A stretch of DNA of 64,000 nt. Origin: Lysobacter sp. 5GHs7-4 (GTDB lineage: Bacteria > Pseudomonadota > Gammaproteobacteria > Xanthomonadales > Xanthomonadaceae). The position numbers and the translations under genes were made by a program. The notes beneath the pieces are model-generated. The model saw only the letters and a list, made by a program, of their open reading frames with translations. It did no database searches and was not told where the DNA came from. Shown here piece by piece: positions 58,087 to 64,000 of this stretch (positions are counted from its first letter, which is position 1; every line of letters begins with the position of its first letter). The stretch lies in contig NZ_CP089924.1 of the NCBI RefSeq assembly GCF_021284765.1, forward strand, positions 2,250,001 to 2,314,000. Reading direction: 5' to 3'.

Positions 58087-59712
58087 ATGCGATTCACGTC
58101 CCCAGGCGCAGGCGGCGCCGGCCTGCTGTTGGCTGCGTTGCTGGCCTCCCATGCGCACGCGGCCGTGCCGCAGACGGCGCCGGAATTGCCGGCGCAACTG
58201 CAGGACTTCGACGCCTATGTGGAAGGCGTGCGCAAGCGCTTCGACGTGCCGGGCATCGCGGTGGCGATCGTCAAGGACGGCCGCATCGTGCTGGAACGCG
58301 GCTACGGCGTGCGCCAGCTCGGCCGCGACGAGAAAGTCGACGCGCGTACGTTGTTCGCGATCGCTTCCAACACCAAGGCCTTCACCTCGGCCTCGCTGTC
58401 GATGCTGGCCGACGAGGGCAAGCTCAGCCTGGACGACCGGGTGATCGACCACCTGCCGTGGTTCCGCATGGCCGATCCCTACGTGACCCGCGAGATGCGC
58501 GTGCGCGATCTGCTGGCGCATCGCAGCGGCCTGGGTCTGGGCGCGGGCGACCTGCTGTACTGGCCCGGCACCGACTACAGCACGCTGGAAGTCGCCCAAC
58601 GGCTGCGCGATGTCCCGCTTAGCGGCAGCTTCCGCGGCCAGTACGCCTACGACAACATCCTCTACGGCGTCGCCCAGCTGGTGATCGAGCAGGCCAGCGG
58701 ACAGAGCTACGAACGGTTCCTGCGCACGCGCATCCTGGAACCGCTGGGCATGCGCGACACGCGTTACAACAGCGATGCGCTCAAGCCCGGCGACAACGTC
58801 GCCACCGGCTACGCCAAGGCCGACTTCAAGGACCTGCAGCCGGCGCCGCGCATGGCCTGGGCCAACGTCTCCGGCGCCGGCGGTCTGTACTCCAGCGTGC
58901 ACGACATGACTCAGTGGATGCGTGCGCAGCTAGACGGCGGCGTCTACGGCCGAAGCGGCGGCAAAGAGCAGCGTTTGTTCAGCGCCGCGCGTCAGAAGGC
59001 GATGTGGTCGATCGTGACGCCGATTGCGATCGGCGAGCCGTCGGTGCCCGAGCTGGCGGCGGCGCGTCCGAATTTTCTGGGTTACGGCGAGGGCTGGCAG
59101 CTGTCGGATTACCGTGGCCGCAAGCTGGTCTGGCACACCGGCGGCTGGCCCGGCATGGTCTCGCGCGTGACCCTGGTGCCGGAGCACAAGCTCGGCATCG
59201 TGGTGCTGACCAGCGCCGAGCTGCCGGGCGCGTTCCAGGCGGTGACCCTGCGCGCGCTGGATGCCTACCTCGACGCGCCGCGCACCGATTGGACCGCGGC
59301 GTACGGCGCGGCCCTGGACAAGTCGTTGGCCAAGGGCGACGACGACTGGAAGCAGCACGAAGCCGCGCGCACGCTCGGCACACAACCGTCGCTGGCGCTG
59401 GCCAAGTACGCGCAGACCTACCGCGACCCCTGGTACGGCGACGTGATCGTCGAGCAGCGCGACGGCAAGCTGCGCATGCGTTTCGCGCGCAGCCAGGCCC
59501 TGGTCGGCGAGCTGCAGCACTGGCAGCACGACAGCTTCATCGTGCGCTGGGACCAGCGCTGGCTCAACGCCGACGCCTTCGTCGATTTCGCCCTGACCGC
59601 CGACGGCAAGGTGCGCGAGCTGCGGATGGAGTCGGTATCGCCCAACACCGATTTCAGTTTCGATTTCCACGATCTGCGGCTGACGCCGGTCGCGGCCAAG
59701 CCGGGCGGTTGA
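58087..59712 (+). CDS. Secreted beta-lactamase-fold serine hydrolase with C-terminal DUF3471-like domain
   Basis: This is a 541-residue protein with a signal peptide (residues 1-25). The class C/EstB-like motifs are IASNTKAF (SxxK: Ser-Asn-Thr-Lys), YAYDNILYG (YxN-like: Tyr-Asp-Asn) and VWHTGGWPG (HTG for KTG). A C-terminal ~110-residue beta domain (YRDPWYGDVIVEQRDGKLRM) is DUF3471-like. Likely an esterase or D-aminopeptidase-type enzyme rather than a true beta-lactamase. A strict ribosome binding site is not obvious. Confidence 0.87.
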   Translation: MRFTSPGAGGAGLLLAALLASHAHAAVPQTAPELPAQLQDFDAYVEGVRKRFDVPGIAVAIVKDGRIVLERGYGVRQLGRDEKVDARTLFAIASNTKAFTSASLSMLADEGKLSLDDRVIDHLPWFRMADPYVTREMRVRDLLAHRSGLGLGAGDLLYWPGTDYSTLEVAQRLRDVPLSGSFRGQYAYDNILYGVAQLVIEQASGQSYERFLRTRILEPLGMRDTRYNSDALKPGDNVATGYAKADFKDLQPAPRMAWANVSGAGGLYSSVHDMTQWMRAQLDGGVYGRSGGKEQRLFSAARQKAMWSIVTPIAIGEPSVPELAAARPNFLGYGEGWQLSDYRGRKLVWHTGGWPGMVSRVTLVPEHKLGIVVLTSAELPGAFQAVTLRALDAYLDAPRTDWTAAYGAALDKSLAKGDDDWKQHEAARTLGTQPSLALAKYAQTYRDPWYGDVIVEQRDGKLRMRFARSQALVGELQHWQHDSFIVRWDQRWLNADAFVDFALTADGKVRELRMESVSPNTDFSFDFHDLRLTPVAAKPGG

Positions 59713-59782
59713 ACGGGGCGGCTGCTAAGCTCGAACGCAAGGGACGCGGCGGCGAACGCGTCCGATCCGAACGGAGCACACG

Positions 59783-59935
59783 ATGAGTTGGTTGGTCATA
59801 GGCATAGTGATCGTCGCGGGCTATCTCGCGTTCAAGGCGGTCAAGTTCTTCTTCAAGTTGCTGCTGTGGGCCGTGGTGCTGGGCGGCGTCTACTTCCTCG
59901 CGGCGCCTGCGATGGGTTGGCCGCTGCCGTTCTGA
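59783..59935 (+). CDS. Small (50-residue) membrane protein
   Basis: The frame ATG AGT TGG ... TTC TGA encodes 50 residues. GGAG lies 8 nt before the ATG. It is one hydrophobic span (WLVIGIVIVAGYLAFKA), a short basic turn with Phe-rich FFFKLLLW, and a second span, suggesting a small hairpin membrane protein. It starts 70 bp after the hydrolase stop and ends 19 bp before the threonine-synthase-like gene, so co-transcription with either is possible. Function is unknown. Confidence 0.65.
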   Translation: MSWLVIGIVIVAGYLAFKAVKFFFKLLLWAVVLGGVYFLAAPAMGWPLPF

Positions 59936-59954
59936 AGCGCCGGAGCCGCGCCCC

Positions 59955-61220
59955 ATGTCCTATGTGAGATGTTTGCGCGGCCTGGGATCGGGCATCGAGT
60001 ACTCCGCCGACACGGCGATGAACCTCGACCCGGCCGACGGCCGACCGGTGGAAATGGTGCTGGACCTGGAACGCCTGGCCGCGCAGCGGCCCGACGCGGG
60101 CTGGTACGACCCGCGCCGGCGCGACCTGTGGCGGTTCGGCGCGCTGATGGCGCTGGACTCGTCCGATCCCGACGACGCGCGCCACATCGTCGCGCTGGGG
60201 GAAGGGCACACGCCGCTGCTGGATTACTCGACGCATCCGCTCGCGCGCGCGGCTGGCATCGACTTGTGGTTGAAAGACGAAGGCCGCGCGCATGCGGGCT
60301 ACGGCGCCAATCCGACCCGCAGTTTCAAGGACCGCGGCATGGCCATGGTGGTCGCGCAGGCGCGCCGTCTGGGCCTGGATAAGTTGGCCGTACCCACGCA
60401 GGGCAACGCTGGCGATTCGCTGCTGCGTTACGCGCTGGCCGGCGGCCTGTCGGTGGCGATCGCGATGCCGCAGGACACGCCGATGCCGATCCTGGGCAAC
60501 GTGGCCGCGGCCGCGCAGCGCTATCCGGAGCGCGTGGCGCTGGACCTGGTCGGCCCGACCATCCGCGAGGCCGGCGCACTGCTGAAGGAGCGCTACTTGC
60601 CGCAGGGCTATTTCTCGGTGGCGACGTTCCAGGAGCCGGGTTGGCGCATCGAGGGCAAGAAATCGCTGGGCCTGGAACTGGCCGAGCCGGCGCCGGGATC
60701 GACGCGCTGGTCGCTGCCCGACGCGGTGATCTATCCCACCGGCGGCGGCACCGGCGTGCTGGGCATGTGGAAGGCCTGGGACGAGTTGCAGGCGCTGGGC
60801 CTGATCGACGCGCGCCGTCCGCGCATGCTGTGCGTGCAGAGCGCGGCGACGCCGCCGCTGGTGCGCGCCTACGAGCAGGGCGCCGCCGACACCCAGGTCG
60901 TCGTGGCCGGACAGACGCTGGCGTTCGGGCTCAACGTGCCCGGCGGTGTCGGCCACTTCCGCGTGCTGGAGATCCTGCGCGCCAGCGGCGGCGCCGCGGT
61001 GGCGGTGGACGAGCGCGACAGCGCCGCCGAGTTCGCGCGGCTGTGGCGCGAGCCGGTCGGCGGCGGCGCGCCGGGCTGGATCTGCCCCGAGGGCGCGGCC
61101 TGTCTGGCGGCGCTGCCGCAGTTGATCGAACGCGGCCTGGTCGCGCGCGGCGAGCGCGTGGTCGTGGTCAACACCGGGTCGGCGGAGAAGTACCTGCCGG
61201 ACCTGCGTCATCTCATGTGA
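59955..61220 (+). CDS. Threonine-synthase-like PLP enzyme
   Basis: This is a 421-residue fold type II PLP enzyme. [11 protein letters not shown] has the Schiff-base Lys125, and [22 protein letters not shown] and [19 protein letters not shown] match threonine synthases. The N terminus begins [13 protein letters not shown], like the Cys-rich MxYxRCxxCG zinc motif of many relatives, but only the first Cys remains. The reaction may be threonine formation or a related elimination. It is not next to hom or thrB, so a housekeeping thrC role is not assumed. Confidence 0.82.
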   Translation: MSYVRCLRGLGSGIEYSADTAMNLDPADGRPVEMVLDLERLAAQRPDAGWYDPRRRDLWRFGALMALDSSDPDDARHIVALGEGHTPLLDYSTHPLARAAGIDLWLKDEGRAHAGYGANPTRSFKDRGMAMVVAQARRLGLDKLAVPTQGNAGDSLLRYALAGGLSVAIAMPQDTPMPILGNVAAAAQRYPERVALDLVGPTIREAGALLKERYLPQGYFSVATFQEPGWRIEGKKSLGLELAEPAPGSTRWSLPDAVIYPTGGGTGVLGMWKAWDELQALGLIDARRPRMLCVQSAATPPLVRAYEQGAADTQVVVAGQTLAFGLNVPGGVGHFRVLEILRASGGAAVAVDERDSAAEFARLWREPVGGGAPGWICPEGAACLAALPQLIERGLVARGERVVVVNTGSAEKYLPDLRHLM

Positions 61221-61241
61221 ACCCCTCCAGCAGGAGCCGAT

Positions 61242-61700
61242 ATGGATACCGACAACCCCGAATGGTGGCAGGACACGCAGGACATCGAGCGTTGCGTGCG
61301 AGCGATCTACGCCTGCATCTCCGGCCCGGCCGGGGCGCCGCGCGATTGGGCGCGTTTTCGTTATCTGCAGCATCCGCGGGCGCGCAGTCTGCGCACGGTG
61401 GTGGAGGCCGACGGCAGCACGCAGGCGATGGTGTTCGACGTGGACAGTTACATCGCCAATGTCCAGGAGTTCTTCGCCACTAACGATTTCTACGAGGTCG
61501 AGATCGATCGGCGGGTGCAGCGTTTCGGGCAGGTGGCGCACGTGTGGAGTCTGTACGAGGCGCGGCCGGCGGTGGACTCGCCGGTGTTGCTCAAGCGCGG
61601 CGCCAACAGTATCCAGTTGTGCCATGAGCATGGGCGGTGGTGGGTGTTCAGCACGGTTTGGGATAACGAGCGCGAGGGGTTGGCGTTCGATCTTTGGTAG
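61242..61700 (+). CDS. Hypothetical protein, possibly NTF2-like
   Basis: This is a 152-residue protein. CAGGAGCCGATATG gives a clear start. It has an N-terminal helix (WWQDTQDIERCVRAIYACIS), mixed middle and a C-terminal sheet (AHVWSLYEARP, SIQLCHEHGRWWVFSTVWDN), the pattern of NTF2/SnoaL-like folds, but catalytic residues are not seen. It follows the threonine-synthase-like gene by 21 bp and is probably co-transcribed with it. Confidence 0.6.
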   Translation: MDTDNPEWWQDTQDIERCVRAIYACISGPAGAPRDWARFRYLQHPRARSLRTVVEADGSTQAMVFDVDSYIANVQEFFATNDFYEVEIDRRVQRFGQVAHVWSLYEARPAVDSPVLLKRGANSIQLCHEHGRWWVFSTVWDNEREGLAFDLW

Positions 61701-61795
61701 GGGGCTTGCGGCCTTCTTAGTCGGTCGTGGCTTTGTCGCTCGCGCGTACTGCGGATGGTTTTTTGCTACTGCGGCAATCTTCTGGTCGCGCTTTT

Positions 61796-62232
61796 AGCTC
61801 CCTCCTTTGGAAAAGGAGGGTTGGGGAGGATTTGCTTTGGCTGTTGCTCTGTTGCTTCTGACCGAAGGTCAACGGCTTCCGCCTGCTGCGCATGCGGGTC
61901 ACTTTCTCTTGCTCGCGCTTTGTGTAGGAGCGGCGTGAGCCGCGACCGCGAATCCCGGTTACCGCGCCTATCCGGCTCCGATGGCCTTCAAGCTCCAGCG
62001 TCGCGCTTTAGCTCCCTCCTTTGACAAAGGAGGGTTGGGGAGGATTTGCTGTTGCTGTTGTTTCTGCTGTTTTTGACCGAAGGTCAAAGGCTTCCGCCTG
62101 CTGCGCGCTTTTAGCTCCCTCCTTTGACAAAGGAGGGTTGGGGAGGATTTGCTCTTGCTGTTGTCTTCGCTGTTTCTGACCGAAGGTCAACGGCTTCCGC
62201 CTGCTGCGCATGCGGGTCACTTTCTCTTGCTA
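61796..62232. repeat. Three copies of a composite intergenic repeat
   Basis: Element R1 (AGCTCCCTCCTTTGACAAAG...) is at 61796-61836, 62010-62050 and 62113-62153; element R2 (GACCGAAGGTCAACGGCTTC...) is at 61860-61914, 62075-62108 and 62178-62232. R1 and R2 are spaced by 64-65 bp each time. R1 carries a CCTCCTTT/AAAGGAGG hairpin. Copy 2 of R2 is truncated. A partial hairpin-family element (GTAGGAGCGGCGTGAGCCGC) lies between copies 1 and 2. Confidence 0.8.
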
Positions 62233-62246
62233 GCCCAAGAGAAAGT
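62219..62246. repeat. Hairpin-forming inverted repeat at end of R2 copy 3
   Basis: ACTTTCTCTTG (62219-62229) and CAAGAGAAAGT (62236-62246) form a perfect 11-bp stem with a 6-nt loop. Copies 1 and 3 of R2 both include the left arm, but only the third has the right arm. Confidence 0.6.
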
Positions 62247-62305
62247 AACCAAAGAGAAGGGCTTGAGCCCAGAGCTCCCGTGTGGCTTCGGTTCTGGCGC
62301 CGGGA

Positions 62306-62339
62306 TTTTTCGATAAGACATCCCTGTCTTATCGAAAAA
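62306..62339. repeat. Perfect 15-bp palindrome
   Basis: TTTTTCGATAAGACA-TCCC-TGTCTTATCGAAAAA is a perfect inverted repeat in an otherwise GC-rich sequence, about 370 bp before the LLM gene. It is followed directly by the GC hairpin at 62341-62359. Confidence 0.7.
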
Positions 62340-62424
62340 CGGCGCGCGTCCTGCGCGCCGCCCTTCGGGTCTGGGAATGGTCGTGTGGCTTCGGATCAAT
62401 GGACTTCAATGCCGGAGCAAATTC

Positions 62425-62466
62425 AACGGCAACGGCAACGGCAACGGCAATGGCAATGGCAACGGC
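62425..62466. repeat. Hexanucleotide repeat (AACGGC)7
   Basis: Seven 6-bp units, five AACGGC and two AATGGC, lie in the intergenic region. Confidence 0.85.
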
Positions 62467-62706
62467 TGCGACCGCTTTGAGGCTGCCTCTGGTGCGGCGG
62501 GCGAAGATCAAAATGGGTTCCGGCTTGCGCCGGAATGACGATGGGTGGGTTTGGGGTGGGGGCGTTGGTCGCTTCGCAGCTCGGCGGTCGCGACCGCGGC
62601 AAGCTTGCTCGCGCAACACTGCGTATGTCCTGCGATGTCGAAATCATGCGTTGCCGGCCCCAGGCTAGGGGCATGCCGCTGATGGCATGCTTCGGCACGC
62701 GCGCTC

Positions 62707-63705
62707 ATGATTCCGTTCTCCGTCCTCGATCTGGCGCCGGTCACCGAAGGCAGCGATGCCGGGCAGGCGTTCGCGCACAGTCTGGAGCTGGCGCGTCATG
62801 CCGAGCGGCTGGGGTATCGCCGCTACTGGCTGGCCGAGCACCACAACATGCCGGGCATCGCCAGCGCCGCGACCGCGGTGTTGATCGGGCATATCGCCGG
62901 TGGCACCTCGACGATCCGCGTGGGCGCGGGCGGCATCATGCTGCCCAATCATTCGCCGCTGCAGGTGGCCGAGCAGTTCGGCACGCTGGCCTCGCTGTAT
63001 CCGGACCGCATCGACCTGGGCTTAGGTCGCGCGCCGGGTACGGATCAGGCCACGGCGCGCGCGTTGCGGCGTTACTTCGATGGCGCCGACAGCTTCCCGC
63101 AGGACGTGGCCGAGCTGCTGCATTACTTCGAGCCGGTGCAGCCGGGCCAGGCGGTGCGCGCGGTGCCGGGTGCGGGCTTGCGGGTGCCGGTGTGGCTATT
63201 GGGCTCCAGTCTGTTCGGCGCGCGTCTGGCCGCGCAGTTGGGCCTGCCGTACGCGTTCGCCTCGCATTTCGCGCCCGACGCGATGGACGAGGCGCTGGCG
63301 ATTTACCGGCGCGAGTTCCGTCCATCGGCGGCCTGGGCGCGACCGCATGCGTTGCTGGCCTTGAACGTGGTCGCCGCCGCCGACGATGCGCAGGCGCGGC
63401 GGTTGTTCACCACTCAGCAGCAGAGCTTCGTCAATCTGCGCCGCGGCCAGCCGGGGCTGATCCCGCCGCCGATCGACGACATCGACGCGTACTGGACGCC
63501 GGCCGAGCGTTCCGGGGTCGAGCGCGCGCTGGCCTGCGCGGTGGTGGGCGGGCCCGACACGGTACGCGAGGGCATCGCGGCCTTCATCGAACGCCACCAG
63601 CCCGACGAGCTCATGCTGACCGCCAACGTGTACGAACACGCGGCGCGGCTGCGTTCGTTCGAGTTGGCCGCGCAGGCGCGCGACGCATTGGCCGCGAACG
63701 CGTGA
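62707..63705 (+). CDS. LLM class flavin-dependent oxidoreductase (YhbW-like)
   Basis: This is a 332-residue protein of the luciferase-like monooxygenase fold. [17 protein letters not shown] is the start typical of this subgroup, [13 protein letters not shown] and [20 protein letters not shown] are family hallmarks, and [15 protein letters not shown] forms the flavin region. It uses reduced FMN or F420-like flavins (FMN expected here) in oxidoreduction. It is convergent with the FKBP gene only 7 bp away. Confidence 0.9.
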   Translation: MIPFSVLDLAPVTEGSDAGQAFAHSLELARHAERLGYRRYWLAEHHNMPGIASAATAVLIGHIAGGTSTIRVGAGGIMLPNHSPLQVAEQFGTLASLYPDRIDLGLGRAPGTDQATARALRRYFDGADSFPQDVAELLHYFEPVQPGQAVRAVPGAGLRVPVWLLGSSLFGARLAAQLGLPYAFASHFAPDAMDEALAIYRREFRPSAAWARPHALLALNVVAAADDAQARRLFTTQQQSFVNLRRGQPGLIPPPIDDIDAYWTPAERSGVERALACAVVGGPDTVREGIAAFIERHQPDELMLTANVYEHAARLRSFELAAQARDALAANA

Positions 63706-63712
63706 TGCAGGC

Positions 63713-64000
63713 TCAGCGCGCGCCCGGCACGTGCTCGCGCACGCCCAGCAGTTCCACTTCGAACACCATCGAGGCATCCGGCGGAATCACGCCGCCGCCG
63801 GCGCCGTCGGCGCCGTAGCCGTACTCCGGCGGCACCATCAGCACGCGCTTGCCGCCGACCTGCATGCCGGCCACGCCTTCGTCCCAGCCGCGCACCACGC
63901 GGCCGGCGCCGAGCAGGAACGAGAACGGGCGGCCGCGGTCGACCGAGCTGTCGAACTTGCGTCCGCGCTTGTCCGGCTTGTTTTCGTCGTAGAGCCAGCC
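63713..64000 (-). CDS. FKBP-type peptidyl-prolyl isomerase, partial
   Basis: 95 residues are visible and the 5' end is outside the window. DSSVDRGRPFSFLLGAGRVV, GWDEGVAGMQVGGKR, PPEYGYGADGAGGGVIPPDA and MVFEVELLGV are FKBP active-site and core motifs. It is therefore a prolyl cis-trans isomerase. The frame is open at 64000. Its C terminus is short after the fold (REHVPGAR). Confidence 0.92.
   Translation of the reverse strand, partial: GWLYDENKPDKRGRKFDSSVDRGRPFSFLLGAGRVVRGWDEGVAGMQVGGKRVLMVPPEYGYGADGAGGGVIPPDASMVFEVELLGVREHVPGAR

Larger units (their letters stand above)
61701..62706. other. 1-kb intergenic region composed largely of repeats and hairpins
   Basis: It holds three copies of a composite repeat (61796-62232), a hairpin (62219-62246), a perfect palindrome (62306-62339), a GC hairpin (62341-62359), a hexanucleotide repeat (62425-62466) and a REP-like GGTTCCGGCTTGCGCCGGAA near 62516. 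No credible gene or RNA is seen. Confidence 0.7.

Noticed and set aside
62306..62339. Intrinsic terminator at the perfect palindrome
   Set aside because: The stem ends in A/T on both sides and is followed by a GC hairpin, not a U-tract, in either direction.

Overview
The window is about 69% G+C with strongly GC3-biased genes and short gaps. It carries many secreted hydrolases, lineage-specific DUFs and abundant intergenic hairpin repeats. This suggests a Lysobacter-like member of the Xanthomonadaceae (Gammaproteobacteria). That is an inference from gene content; there is no rRNA or other phylogenetic marker here, and I see no tRNA, insertion sequence, integrase, CRISPR array or origin.

Layout. 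1-5.5 kb: the 3' part of a MACPF-domain (perforin-like) gene, a GH76-like glycosidase, a membrane-anchored Mrr-type nuclease and a class 3 lipase. 5.6-10.2 kb: an NTF2-like secreted protein, a diaminopropionate-ammonia-lyase-like enzyme with an adjacent Lrp/AsnC regulator, and a divergent M20 dipeptidase plus GST. 10.3-13.1 kb: a minus-strand cassette of lipoprotein, DUF2235 phospholipase-like protein and coiled-coil membrane protein, which looks like an antibacterial effector/immunity module. 13.3-25.3 kb: DksA-type zinc finger, S41 protease, a tandem pair of secreted beta-domain paralogs, an acyltransferase, an S9 peptidase, an esterase and secreted hypotheticals.

25.3-29.0 kb: a six-gene minus-strand operon with an ECF42-type sigma factor, three DGPF/YciI proteins, a VOC protein and an SRPBCC protein. 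29.5-37 kb: DUF1579, M20 peptidase, RidA, a gamma-glutamyl hydrolase/ligase pair, a YgjP-like metallopeptidase and an overlapping pair of membrane/secreted proteins. 37-41.6 kb: a GT4 glycosyltransferase, then a SoxR locus. soxR is divergent from an oxidoreductase-MFS operon, and the promoter between them has a recognisable SoxR box inside a 19-bp -35/-10 spacer.

42.4-52.1 kb: the most striking region. Three tandem phage-tail-collar (microcystin-dependent-protein-like) genes and a GNAT acetyltransferase are divergent from a 2,228-residue autotransporter. That protein has about 19 Ig-like repeats, including an internal 1,638-bp block duplication. 52.2-64 kb: an excalibur-domain protein, an HD protein, tRNA-hydroxylation rhodanese TrhO, a lipoprotein/SGNH-hydrolase pair, a flavoprotein, a beta-lactamase-fold hydrolase, a 50-residue membrane protein, a threonine-synthase-like enzyme, an LLM oxidoreductase and a partial FKBP. 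Two repeat islands (55.9-56.7 kb and 61.8-62.5 kb) are made of hairpin elements.

Most genes are single or in two- to six-gene operons. Convergent ends often carry GC-rich hairpins, and translational coupling (overlapping stop/start) supports several start choices.
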